A stretch of 64,000 nt of DNA from Alnus glutinosa (taxonomy: Eukaryota; Streptophyta; Magnoliopsida; Fagales; Betulaceae), in NCBI RefSeq assembly GCF_958979055.1, contig NC_084890.1, positions 26,670,616 to 26,734,615 on the forward strand, read 5' to 3'. Every line of letters starts with the position of its first letter. Position 1 is the stretch's first letter. Positions 46,415 to 57,999 of this stretch are shown here, piece by piece. Made by a program: the position numbers and the translations under genes. The notes below the pieces were generated by a model. That model did no database searches and was not told the origin of the DNA. It saw nothing but the letters and a program-made list of their open reading frames with translations.

Positions 46415-47590
46415 GCCGATTCACAACAAAACCCACAAAATTCTAATTAATCGGCCATCACAACCAAAATCACAAAGAAGAGTAACACATTACAAATTCT
46501 CAATAGAAAATACAATTAGTAGAACCGAAATCAAAACCCACACATTTTATCAATCACCCACAACCACCGAACCCCAAAATCAAAGCCCCAATAAGTGGAA
46601 AATAGACAGAAAAAAGTTTGATCTCACTGTTTGCCTCTTTGCATGGTAACAACGTTAGTTTTTGGGTTAAAAACTCTTGGGAAGAATTTTGTCCATCCCA
46701 AAAAAAAGTACCGTACATATGCGGTAGTTTACATAGAAGCCAATTTAGCCAAATCCAAAGATAAACAAAGGGTACACACTTTCTTGGATTAGGGAGACAT
46801 TGATATTTTGTTGAAAGAAAAAAAAAATGTATAGAGGGTTCAAAGTTGTGTGACCAATGGATACCGTCCCTATAAATACTTTTTTTTTTTTTTAAGAAAA
46901 TATAATATAAAACTGAAAAACATTCATGACAATTTTAATCAATTTTAAAATCATTTTGTGTTTACTACCTCTTAAGAAAATTTGAGATGGAATTGCCTAA
47001 AGGCTTCTTTTGTCGCAGTACTTACCTTCTTCCCCCCTGCTAATTTTTAATCCCTTTCGTTTGGCATTCCATTTCTCACTTTAATCCTGTAATTTTGGTT
47101 GTAAAGTTAAAACTTGAGAATGAAGATAAATGTGTATTCGGTCAAATTGGACTATATAAGTGATTGCAATGAACCTTAATTGTGATTAGTCATTTTGGAT
47201 ATGATGTCATTAGTTCGTCCCACATAACTACACTTTTTCTACAAACTATTCACAAAATTTTCTTGAATATCATTGCAAGTGTACTAGAATAATCACAATA
47301 CATTTATTAAAACAGATTTGTTACTCTTAATGCAAAATTGACTTGTCACTGGGGACGGAATGAAGATTTGTCATCAGGAGGCCAAACCATAAATGAGGGG
47401 TAAAACCTAATTTTGATAGAGTAATGCTAAGCTTCATACGCCTATTTATCACATCAATTTTGTATCGGCTGACGTGACGTGTTTTAAGTGACTTTACATA
47501 TTAGCCACTTGAAAAAGAAAAAAAGCCAAGTTTTCCTAGCCCCCTCGTTTCGTCCATGCTTGTCAAGGCGTAAAAGATGTATAAGAAACA
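46415..47590. other. Intergenic, 3' of the receptor kinase, no gene recognised
   Basis: AT-rich with short poly-A/T runs (46881-46896). No open frame of note and no terminal repeats. The receptor-kinase 3' UTR should occupy part of 47590-47752. Confidence 0.45.
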
Positions 47591-47752
47591 TGTCATGATA
47601 CATATAAAAAACTATAATTCCATATTATATGGCTAAAGATCCAAAGATTCAATAGACAATTGAATAATGTTATAGACCATAGGCAAAAAGATTGAATGCG
47701 TTCCAACAATTTACTCGGAAAATATGAACACTTATTGCTAAACTTGCAAATG

Positions 47753-50700
47753 TTACCGGCCTTCCATAATTGAAATTGTTGCACTACTCGCAGAACAAAT
47801 TTCTATCTTGCTGCATTTAGCTGGGTTTGCCTTCGACGTATTTCTCATGTTCAAGAAAGCAGGTTCCTTGGGATAAGGTAGAACTCCACTTTCATTGTTA
47901 AGCATGGCGACAATGTCAGACATGGTAGGTCTATCCTCTGCACTTTCTTGAAGGCAAAGGAGAGCTATGTTAACATATCTCAATACCATCTGAATAGAGG
48001 ATATGTCATCAAGTAGTGGATCCACCAAGTCTGATCCCCTATCACTTGTCCATAATTCCCATGCCTTAAAATCCCAAAAAAAGAAAAAGGAAAATTGGAG
48101 GACGTTAGAATGATAGTTAATGATTAAATACATAATTTTCTACTAGTTTAAGTTTTTGAGACTAGTAGTTGTTTTATACTCTTCTTAGTGTACTAAAATT
48201 TCAAAAATAGATGACTAATTTTGTTTTAATAACAATGAATGCACATTTGTTCAACTACTCATAGCTACGAATCAAAGTAAGTGTTTTCAATTTCTACAAC
48301 AAAAGATGCAAATAAGATACTCACATATCCAATAAGATGGAAACAATCAGTTTGATAAAAACCAGTATTCCTTCTGCCACTCATAATCTCTAACAATAAG
48401 ACGCCAAAACTAAAGACATCGGATTTGATTGAAAAGAGGCCTTCCAAAGCATATTCAGGGGACATATAACCACTGTGCATATCATCAAGTTAAAAATATT
48501 AGTAATTGCATGTTTTATGTTGATTTTTATAATTAAGAAACTCCCTTTATATTACTTACTAAGTGCCAACAATCCTATTTGTATTTGCTTGTGACTCATT
48601 TTCTCCAAATATTCTTGCCATTCCGAAATCCGAAATCTTGGGATTCATATCGATGTCCAACAAGATGTTGCTAGGCTTCAAGTCCCTATGAATAATCCTT
48701 AACCTGGAATACTGATGGAGATAAAGAAGCCCTTGAGCAATTCCTTCAATGACTCTAACACGAGTCCTCCAACCTAATATCTTGCGCTTTTCACCATCTG
48801 CTTTACATTTATGAGTAGATTGACAATTAGCAAGTCACATGCAAAGGACTATAAAAATCAAACATAACAAAAAGAAGAATTATATATATATATATATGAT
48901 GTGAGATATTACAAACCAAAAAGGAAGAAATCCAAGCTCTTATTGGGCATATACTCATAAACTAGTATCTTTTCATCTCGTTCAATGCAGCAGCCCAAAA
49001 GTCTAACAAGATTCTTGTGTTGGAGCTTGACTATGAGCATTGATTCATTTTTTAGCTCCTCGAAACCTTGCCTAGATCTTTTTGAAAGCCTTTTTATAGC
49101 TACCTCGTCCCCTTGGAGTAATATTCCCTGAAATTTTTTGTTGTAAAAAATACAGGAAAAAAAAAATAGTAAGATACATTAATAAGAAATCCATTATCAA
49201 GAATCAAATACAAAGCATTTTGTCGTTGTAGAATCGATCTCTGGTCCTTAATTGAGCCAAGATTAGAGACCGACATTCCGGATTTAGACATAAAAAAAAT
49301 CAATGCATTGACACCTTAGGAGTTTTTAGTGAGATCATAATGTATCATATTAGGACATCACCCAACCTAAAAGCTTAATCATATCTATTTGGACACAACT
49401 ATGCTATATTAACCACTCAAACTTGTGATATCTTTCGAAAGTGGGTCTCAATCTTTTTATACTCACACTTGTATACTCAACATTAACTATCAACTGATTG
49501 ACAAACATATATTAAGTATCCAATTACATATAATGTTCCGTTTGTTTCGGCGTAAAATCTTTTCTAGAAAATATTTTCAGCATTTTTGAGTGTTTGGTGG
49601 AGGTGAAAATAATGGTCAACGAAAATTATTTTCAGTTTAACCGTAAAAGCCTCATTAATTTTTCGAAAAAGATTTACGGTTTTGAAAATCGTAAATCGTT
49701 TTCTGGATTTAATCTTTTCATTTTTGCACGCATGTTTGTGGGAATCCGCCTCCACCAGGCATTGGAGTTTGTTGGTAGTCCGACTCTACCGCTAAAGATC
49801 CCCAACTTTTGGTATCCGATTACCGGAGTTTGGCGGCACATCGCCGGAATCTGGCAACCACCGCTGGAATCCGGCCAGTGCCGCTAGATTCCAGCAAGAC
49901 AGTCGGAATCTGGCCGGTGCCACATGTGCCGAATTCGATGGACCAAAGCCGAAATTTGGACATTTTTGCTAGAATCCGGTGACATCGTCGGATTCCGGTT
50001 GACCAATACGGTCGGATTCCTGCCAAACTAGGCCAAATTCCGGTGAAACTGGCAGGAATCTGGTTCCCCGGAATTCGGCAACAGTGGCTGGACGTTGCCG
50101 GATTCTGTTTTACGCCGTTGGTGATTTTTTCGTACGAGGCAAATGCCATAAAATATTTTACGTAGAAACAAACGGAGCATAAGACTAACACATACCAAGC
50201 AAAATTTTATCACAATAAAACTTTATCTGAGTTGGTATACTAAGTGGCTTCACAGCATACACATCAACAAAAGTGGGACGTGCCCTTTTGTGCTTGTTAA
50301 CTTGCATTTTATATTCAAAGCATTGCGTTTAGGGACAATGAGCCATACCTTGTAAACGGGTCCAAAACCACCCTCTCCGAGCTTATTTACCGATGAGAAA
50401 TTATCAGTTGCAGCAGAAACACTTGCAAAACTGAATAAGGGCATTTGGACTTCTCCATGATCCAAATTATTAGCCTTTAGGGTCATGCCCAAATCTAACG
50501 GTAACAAATCCTCCCCTGAATGGTGATCAACACATGTTTAAGGATATAAATTTAGATTGCTAAAATAACGTTGTGAACCATTCTTTACTCACCCTTCCTT
50601 CTCGGCTTTCTCCTCACATAATAAACACAAAGGCCCAATGTAACAACCACTGCGATAGAGGCAGTCGGAAAGACAATTTTCCATATCAAATTCTTAAATC

Positions 50701-52068
50701 CTGTATCTGCAAAAGGAAATCAGATAAATAAATAATATAGACATTGATATACAGGTTGGCAATGCCTAGAGGTAACTCTTCAAAAATATTTCAGTCACAG
50801 AACTTGTTAATTATAGGAAAAAAACATCAGAACAGCAATAATAGTCACCAAAATAACTAATAAAAACCTTTGGAAATCAAGTCCGCAAGAGCAACTTTCA
50901 GATAGAAGTCTTGTTTATCTGAATTATCTTCTGAGAATTGTTTCAAATTTAACAAAGGACCTTCCCATACCAGGCAGCGATGCTCTCGATCATAAGCATA
51001 ACCGGTACAACTGCAGTTTTTCAAGCAAACTGATTCGCACTCTGAAACATTGCCAGCGTACGGCAACGGCTGGGGATTACTGGGCAAAAAAACTTCAGAC
51101 ATTTTAAGAAACCCAGTTTTCTGAACAACATCGCTGCACGGAAAATCTGTTTTTCTCTTACATCCTTGAGTAGTATTGGGTTTGATTGGTTTGAATGCTG
51201 TCAAACAGTCGCATGGCTCAGCGGCTGTCTCACTGCATATGCTGAATTCACCGCAGAAAGCATAAGCCCCACACCTTACTGATCCGGACAAATTTAAAGT
51301 AGAATATGGCAAATTGTTTGACAATATTATTGTCTGCAGTCGAAGCTCCCCGTCTACACTCAACGACACTCTTCTAAATTCAGAAGGATAATTATTACTA
51401 GTAGTGTAAGAAATGTTGTCCCCATTAATGTGTAACATTTCAGCTAGCTGACCAATGAGTGGAGTAGTCCAGTATGGTTCAGACCCATTCATTAAGATTA
51501 GTTCTTTCCGAGAACCCAGATGCAGAGAGAAAAGACCAGGAGCAGGGTCTTCATTGCTTTTCCATGATGTTAATGACCATCCTGTCTTATCATCTTTAAT
51601 CATCATTTCGGGCAAAAGAGAATCAGTAGGATAGTCAAAGCTTTGCCACAAATCACCTGAGGCCGTGTTAGTCAGTATAAGATTACCTGTATCTAATAGC
51701 CTGGCATAGGTATTGTTGCCACCTGAAGAGACGTTAGTGATCAGATGGTACTGCAACAATCTGCCATCGGATATTGCAAGATTTCCATCCGCGTTGATGG
51801 TAAGAACGGCAGTGGAGTTTGGGAATGGGTGCTCCCTGTTTGCAACCCAAACTACGTTGCGGTCAGGAGCATTATAGAACCATATTCCCACGTGATACTT
51901 TGACGAGTTTTCTTGAGAAAAGAAACCAAGTATGTACTTTCCGTTGGCAGATTGAATGGAGTCCGACGTGGACAGTAAATGTCCTGGTCGTATAGTATCA
52001 TTGAGGGTAGCATTGGTGAACTGCAAACCAAGGCAGAACAAAAACAGAAGGGAAATTCTACTGCTCAT
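47753..52068 (-). CDS. G-type lectin S-receptor-like serine/threonine kinase (CES101-like), seven exons
   Basis: Exons: 52068-50868, 50706-50593, 50515-50349, 49127-48917, 48797-48560, 48472-48325, 48064-47753; total 2391 nt, 796 residues, all junctions in frame. The ATG at 52068 gives a signal peptide ([20 protein letters not shown]). The ectodomain has a B-lectin domain ([20 protein letters not shown]), an S-locus glycoprotein domain ([22 protein letters not shown]) and a Cys-rich PAN region ([16 protein letters not shown], about 350-365). One membrane helix is encoded by exon 2. The kinase has [10 protein letters not shown] (485-494), [26 protein letters not shown] and MSPEYALEG, all catalytic residues present. 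VAIKRL fits CES101-like members. Such receptors act at the plasma membrane in signalling; the ligand is unknown. The gene appears functional. Confidence 0.94.
49533..50180. mobile_element. Foldback/MITE-like element in intron 3 of the receptor kinase
   Basis: Left end GTTCCGTTTGTTTCGGCGTAAAA and right end TTTTACGTAGAAACAAACGGAGC are inverted repeats. The core carries a degenerate GCCGGAATCTGGC-type minisatellite (49820-50060). No target duplication was resolved. It accounts for about half of the 1.2-kb intron and leaves both splice sites untouched. Confidence 0.65.
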
Positions 52069-52978
52069 ACTTGTATCAGGCAGCACAGACTGCTCAATTT
52101 GCACAAGTATGGTAAGTGTTCTTTTTGGGTTTATAGAGTTCGACGAGGCTGCAATTTCTCATGAGCTTTTCTATGAAAAATGTTAGCCTTTCACTTTCTA
52201 GCTCGTTTGATTTTCCACACGTCAAAGGGACAAAAAGTAAAACCCGTGTTGTCTCCGCTCTCCAGACTGTTAGAGCATTCCTAGTCAACAGATTTACGCT
52301 TACATTTCATGCATCGGTCTTTTCTTGGATCATTACTGTTAAACTTCTATTTTCCATGTTGTCAGATTTCCGACATGAATAATTAATATCAAGACTTATT
52401 GTGCGGGGTCCAACTGTCTTGACTCTTGATTGTTCTTCGAATTGGGTTTTTGAAGTTGCAGCGGAGTTTCACTCTTTTTCCGACTTGGAATAGAATGCAG
52501 ACTGCCGCTCGTTTTGCTGGTAGAATGACTATTTTATTAAGAACGAAATTAAAAACTTAATTAGTTCCGTCTGAATTTGTGATTTTAAAATATGTGATTT
52601 GAAAAAATAGTTTTTAAAAATTGAGTTCAACGTTTGGCAAAATCACAATTTCGCCTTTAAAATTGCGGGTTGGCCTTTTAAAATTTTACGTTTTCAAAAA
52701 AACACCCCATTGCCTGCGATTTGAAAAAGCAATTTTCTACGTTTTCAAATCTTAATTTTTTAAAAACGTAATTCTCAAACAATTCATTTTCTGCGATATA
52801 GTTTAAAATCACACTTTCTATCTACAAAATCGCAATCTCAAACACACCCTTAATATATTTTTTTTTGTTATAGTACAAAAGTGATAACAAAAGAGTCGCA
52901 ATCTCATCTCTACCAGTAGCATCGTCTTGCTCAACGGACAAGTTCTGCAATGGACTTTTCCTTCGTCTTCTATTCTTA
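52069..52978. promoter_or_regulatory. Receptor-kinase 5' flank, including an AT-rich MITE-like remnant
   Basis: The first 300 bp should hold the promoter; no clear TATA box was fixed. From about 52540 to 52850 the phrases GTGATTTTAAAATATGTGATTTG and AAATCGCAATCTCAAACACACCC look like an old non-autonomous transposon. No gene seen. Confidence 0.4.
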
Positions 52979-53423
52979 GGCCCGGTTTGGTTCGCGGAAT
53001 AGACCCCTGAAATGGACTGGCTATTCTTATGGAATAGTCATTCTTTTGTTTGGTAGGGGTCTATTCCTTGGGATAGTTATTCCCATTGGAATACCTATTC
53101 CTCTAAAAAATGAGAGGAATAGCTATTCCTTGGAGTAAAGGCAATATTTAAAAAAAAAAACAATTTCCAATATTTTTCGAAAAAAACCAATTATTTGATA
53201 TATATATATATATATAACAAAAATAAAAAATGAAATAAAATTAAATAAGCCAAACCCTTCATTGGTTGGCTGGCCAGCCCATATACGGAGTCAGGGGTGG
53301 TGCGACCACCCCCGGTGCTTTTGGAATTGGCCGCCCCAGATTGACGCGTATTTTGGGGTTCAAGGGTGGCCGCTGCCACCCCCGGAGACCACTCCGGGGG
53401 TGGTTGCGACCACCCATGGGTTT

Positions 53424-53493
<70 letters not shown>

Positions 53494-53654
53494 GTGGGGT
53501 TTTTTTAGTAATTTTGATTGGATTCCAATTAAAATATATGAGTTCTTACCAACCTAAAGAGTAGGAATAGCCATTCTATTCCGACACCTTCTATTCTTGG
53601 GAATAGCTATTCCTTTTCCTAATAGAATAGTCATTCCGCAAATCAAACGAGGCC
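52979..53654. mobile_element. PIF/Harbinger-like (Tourist-type) non-autonomous element, TTA duplication, GC-rich core
   Basis: Left end GGCCCGGTTTGGTTCGCGGAATAG and right end CATTCCGCAAATCAAACGAGGCC are inverted repeats. Both are flanked by TTA (52976-52978 and 53655-53657). Subterminal GGAATAGCTATTCC palindromes recur on both sides. The core holds GGCCACCCC-like sequence (53295-53415), a (TTTC)n run and a poly-T. The open frames across the core are artefacts. Confidence 0.8.
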
Positions 53655-53657
53655 TTA

Positions 53658-53935
53658 GTATTTTATTTTGTTTTTTAACATCCCAAAATAGGGAAAAATC
53701 AAATTTGGATTTTAGATTTTCATTTTATTTTAATATAGTCATTAGTCACTATATTTTCAATTTCGTCAATTTCGTCTTTAAGCTTTTTTATGATTTCAAA
53801 TGGGTGGTGTTATCAACCTATCGTCTAATTAATTAACGATATGACACATTAAATCAATCAATTAATACCATATGAGTCTCATTTGACACGTCATATATAT
53901 GCTAAGTGTACGTGATGACATGGTTATTATAAAAC
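53658..53935. other. Short AT-rich spacer, no gene
   Basis: Nothing recognised apart from low-complexity AT-rich sequence. Confidence 0.4.
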
Positions 53936-54118
53936 GAGTAATGATTCTTGCACAATTCTTACACCATTTTTGCACAACTCTAACTACTTTCTTTTTATGA
54001 TCAACCATTAAATTTGTCTTCCTATATGTGGGCCCTAAATATTCAATGATTGATCTTAAATAAAAAGTTGTTAAAGTTGTGTAAGAATTGTGCAAGAGTT
54101 GTACAAGAAACATTACTC
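53936..54118. mobile_element. Mutator-type MITE, 183 bp, with 9-bp target duplication
   Basis: Ends GAGTAATG and CATTACTC, with inverted arms TTCTTGCACAATTCTTACAC and GTGTAAGAATTGTGCAAGAG. Flanks TTATAAAAC (53927-53935) and TTATAACAC (54119-54127) match at 8 of 9 bases, as expected for Mutator-like insertion. Confidence 0.75.
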
Positions 54119-54127
54119 TTATAACAC

Positions 54128-54679
54128 ATATTTTTAAGGGAGCGTTAGAAAAACACCCGGTGTGCACTTGGTTTTTTTTTACATTTTCCTATTTTTAAAG
54201 TTTTATCTAAGCTATATTTGTAATTTGAAGTAATAGTGTCACGTGACACGTACAATTGGCAGATGACAAATCAAATCAGAGCTATGTGACCTTACTTGGT
54301 TGATCTGATGTGGCATATTGTTAATTAATTGGACAATAAGTTTACGAAGAGACTTATTTGAAATTAGAGAAAACTTAAAAACCTAATTGTGGAAATTTAA
54401 AACTTATACATGATTAAATTGAAATTACATGAAAACCTAAGAATAAATCCCCCCCCCCCCCCCCCAAAAAAAAAAAGAAAATCCAGTTTAAAAAATCAAT
54501 ATGATTTATTTTGAAAAGCCTACATGTTGTTATTTATTTTACTTGAGTTTAAATCAAGAAGGATAGTTTTGAAAGCTTATATCTTGTTGATTTAAAATAC
54601 AATGCATTGAATGACGTTTCCTTAAAAATTATAATTTTCTAAAAATGTCAAATAATATTATAATATGAGAACGAGGGAG
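54128..54679. other. Intergenic, no gene
   Basis: AT-rich with a 17-base C run followed by an A run near 54450-54475. No coding region or terminal repeat recognised. Confidence 0.45.
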
Positions 54680-55128
54680 TGATGTAGGACAATCCGAGCA
54701 CGACCCCGCATCATCTAGCTCTGTCATCCCGAGCCATACGGCCCGGAAATCCCGAGTCACATAGCTGGCTGATTCTCCGACCTACTCGATTGATTTTATG
54801 GCTTCTTCAGTTATTTTCCTTTTCCGTCTAGATTTGATTTTAGTCTTATATTTTTCCTAAAGTGGGTTTTCTTTGTCACCAAGTATTTCCATTAATTTGG
54901 GAATATCTGGTACCGCCCATTATTTCCTTATTATGTTTATTTCCAACCTTAAAGGATTTTATTTCCTTTTGTAACCGTTAGGGTTTTGCTATAAGTATAA
55001 GATGTTTGTAATAGAATCGACAGTTTATTAATTAATAAGAATTCAGTTTTTCCCTTCAATGTGTTTGTTGAAATTTTGTGCTTTGAGAACACAGCTTCTT
55101 GATCACGTTTATCGCCTCTGCTATGTCA
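54680..55128 (+). repeat. 5' LTR of the second Ty3/gypsy element
   Basis: From TGATGTAGGAC to CTATGTCA, ending two bases before the primer site. Length about 449 bp; the left border could be 54684 instead. The block from GGATTTTATTTCC to AAGAATTCAG (54955-55050) also occurs at 60330-60425. Confidence 0.7.
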
Positions 55129-55130
55129 AT

Positions 55131-55142
55131 TGGTATCAGAGC
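55131..55142 (+). other. Primer binding site (initiator tRNA-Met)
   Basis: TGGTATCAGAGC, two bases inside the LTR end and 19 bases before the gag ATG. Confidence 0.85.
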
Positions 55143-55388
55143 CTTGACTAACTTGGTCTAATGGCAAGAGACAGAAATGCAGGCAACCACTCCGACGACG
55201 AAGAGTGGGGAGTGCAGGCCTTTCGGGCAGCAGTCCGTGCTCATGACCAGCGGTTTGATGGTATGGAACGCTTACTGCGGGAGATGCAACAAACTATTGC
55301 TGGGGTTGGGTTTGATTGCAACAGGAACCATGATCACAACCGGAATCGCAACCATGAAGAGGCTCGTGGCCATCTCGGGGGAGAACAT

Positions 55389-55610
55389 TGTGACGTCCCA
55401 CATCGCCTGGGAATGAGGATGTGCTTATATGTATAAATGCATCATTTATGACATAACGCGTTTTAAAGCCGTAATGGTGATGAACTTATCAGAATTTCGT
55501 AGTTAAGCGTGCTTCTGCGAGAGTAATCCCAGGATGGGTGACCTCCTGGGAAGTCTGGTTTGGGGAGCCAAAAGCGGACAATATTGTGTCATTGGGGGTG
55601 GGTCGTTACA
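55389..55610 (+). mobile_element. Cassandra-type TRIM solo LTR with 5S-rRNA-like sequence, AACAT duplication
   Basis: Starts TGTGACGTCCCACATCGCC and ends GGGTCGTTACA, flanked by AACAT at 55384-55388 and 55611-55615. The terminal phrase and the embedded 5S rRNA promoter region are the hallmarks of Cassandra elements, small non-coding LTR elements of land plants transcribed by RNA polymerase III. Length 222 bp, shorter than typical full Cassandra LTRs, so some internal loss is likely. Confidence 0.88.
55491..55553 (+). ncRNA. 5S rRNA-derived internal promoter region in the Cassandra LTR
   Basis: AGTTAAGCGTGCTTCTGCGA (55501-55520) corresponds to box A and the intermediate element, and AGGATGGGTGACCTCCTGGG (55531-55550) to box C of plant 5S rRNA genes. 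The 5' half of a true 5S gene is absent, so this is not a ribosomal gene. Confidence 0.8.
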
Positions 55611-56519
55611 AACATGGTCCTGGACCTCGACGAAGACACCAAGCCTTCGAAGAGACATCGAGTGACGAAGACGACCACTTCAAGGAGGAAGTTGGTGGCA
55701 GAAGGACACTGGGGAATCCCCATAGCTTTCGGGTCAAGGTCGACCTTCTATGTTTTAATGGCCATCTCCACGTCGAGAATTTCCTTGATTGGATTCTCGA
55801 AGTAGAGAACTTTTTTGAATATATGCAGACTCTGGAGGCGCAGTAGGTGAAGTTGGTAGTGTACAAATTGCGTTGGGAAGCCTTAACCTGGTGGGAGCAG
55901 ACGCAGAGTTACCGGATGAGGCATGGTAAACAACCGGTGCATACATGGCTGAAGATGAAGAAGTTAATGAAAGCTTGGTTCCTACCATCGGAATACGAGT
56001 AAATTCCGTACCAACAATATCAGAATTACCGACAAGGATCTTGGTCTGTTACCGATTATACGAAGGAATTCTATCGCCTGGACTCTTAGAATAATCTCTT
56101 GGAGACAGAAGGACAGGGCTCGGTATGTCGGTGGGTTGTGACTAACTATTCAAGACCAAGTCTCATTACATTTTGTATGGACTTTATTCGAAGCGGTCAA
56201 CCTGGCTATGAAGATTGAAATGTAGATGGCATGTCAACCCGCGCGGTCACAATCTTTCAAGCAAGCCAAGAAGAAAATTGAGTCCCCAGTGTTGTCGAGC
56301 CAACAGCAGATCCCACCATCCTGAAGGTTCCAAGGCGAGAGCAGCGGTACTCAAGCCACTACAGGAGTGAACGTCCCACCTCGAGAAAAAAACCTTAGCA
56401 ACAGCAACCCGTATTCCTGACTGATGCTTTGGAAGTGTTTTCGTTGTGGCCAGCTCGGTCATCGATCCAATGAGTGCCCGAATCGGTGCAAAGTGAATAT
56501 GGTGGAGTCAGTATGAGAA

Positions 56520-57990
56520 GATGGGACCCCACATGAAGAATCTAGGGAGATTGAAGAGGAGGATCTCAGAGAGTACACGGGTTTAGAATTCACAGAAAGT
56601 GATGACGGAGAATTTGTCAATTGCATTGTCCAAAGGGTCTTGCTAGCACCCAAGAATGAAGACAAAACGCAACGGCACAACATCTTCAAGACCTGTTGCA
56701 CCGTCAACCAGAAAAGTGTGCAACTTGATAATTGACAGTGGCAGCTGCAAGAACATCGTTTCCAAGTCCTTGGTCGCCACTTTGCAGTTGAAGACTGAGA
56801 AGCACCCAAACCCCTACAAGATCAGTTGGATCGAAAAGGGAGCCGAAACTAAGGTATCCGATACCTATCGCATTCTCTTTTCAATTGGTCAATCTTATCG
56901 GGATGAAGTTATCTGTGATGTGGTTGAGATGGAAGCTTGTCACGTTTTGTTGGAAAGGCCATGGCAATACGACATGGATGCCACATATAAGGGTCGGGAC
57001 AATACGTACCTATTCTGGTGGCACAGGAAGAAGATCATACTAGTACCGAAAGGGACTAACAACCCACTTCAAAAAAATACTGCAATAGGAGGAATGTCTT
57101 TTCTAACGCTTGGGGAAGGACAATTTATGGAGGAAATGAAGGCAACCGGGGCATTCTTAACACTGGTGGTCAAAGGTCAGTTGTCGGTGCCCAACATAGT
57201 CATCCTGAGGGTAGTACGACCATTGTTGGAAGATTTCAGATACCTCGCACCAGTTGAGTTACCAACCGAGTTGCCACCCATGCGAGATATTCAGTACCAC
57301 ATCAATTTAGTGTCGGGCGCAAGCCTCCGCAAGCCGCCCCATTATCGTAAAAGTCTCAAGGAGCATAAGATTTTGCAATATCAAGTAGAAGATCTTGTCT
57401 GTAAAGGTTTACTCAAGGAATGCATGAGTCCTTGTGTAGTACCAGCCTTACTCATACTGAAAAAGGATGGAAGCTGGAGGATGTGTGTTGACAGCCGAGC
57501 CATCAACAATATCACAATGAAGTATCGATTCCCCATTCCATTGTTGAACAGCATGCTGGACCTTTTGGCCGGGGCAAAGGTCTTTTCTAAACTTGACCTT
57601 CGTAGCAGCTATCACCAAATTCGGATCCGACAGGGAGATGAATGGAAGACATCTTTCAAAACAAAGGAGGGTTTGTACGAATGGCTAGTGATGTTGTTCG
57701 GATTATCCAACACTCTGAGGACCTTCATGCGTGTGATGAATTAGGTTTTGAAACTCTTTATCGATAAGTTTGTGGTGGTATATTTTGATGATATTTTGAT
57801 TTACAGTCAAAGCACAAAAGAGCACATGAAGCAGTTGCGAGAAGTCTAATTGGTGTTGCGGGCCAACAAGTTGTATGTCAACCTTAAGAAGTGTACTTTT
57901 CTCACGAGCAAGCTGCTGTTCCTTGGATTTATTGTGGGTGCCGAGGGCATTCACAGAAGGTCTGAGTCATTCTAGAGTGGCCAACCCCAA
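56520..57990 (+). pseudogene. Ty3/gypsy protease and reverse transcriptase, decayed
   Basis: The longest open part runs 56656-57744. Protease active site: [13 protein letters not shown] (about 56730-56765). Reverse transcriptase: KKDGSWRMCVDSRAINN (57460-57510), FSKLDLRSSYHQIRI and YEWLVMLFGLSNTLRTFM. A TAG at 57742-57744 breaks the frame. The catalytic box just after it, YFDDILIYS (57781-57807), keeps both aspartates. Another stop follows near 57847 and another near 57973. Confidence 0.85.
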
Positions 57991-57999
57991 CTACGGTCG

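Larger units (their letters stand above)
55161..56510 (+). pseudogene. Ty3/gypsy gag with zinc knuckle, split by a Cassandra LTR
   Basis: Starts MARDRNAGNHSDDEEWG with a predicted coiled coil (RFDGMERLLREMQQTI). It is split at 55389-55610 and resumes in another frame with KVDLLCFNGHLHVENFLDWI, the usual opening of the gag core, and WEALTWWEQTQSYR after a TAG. A CCHC knuckle (CFRCGQLGHRSNEC) is readable at about 56434-56475. At least three further stops lie between. Confidence 0.82.

Noticed and set aside
53262..53564. Open frames across the Harbinger-like core
   Set aside because: Poly-Phe and low-complexity peptide from poly-T and TTTC repeats.
55491..55553. 5S rRNA gene
   Set aside because: Only the internal promoter part is present, and Cassandra LTR termini with a target duplication surround it.
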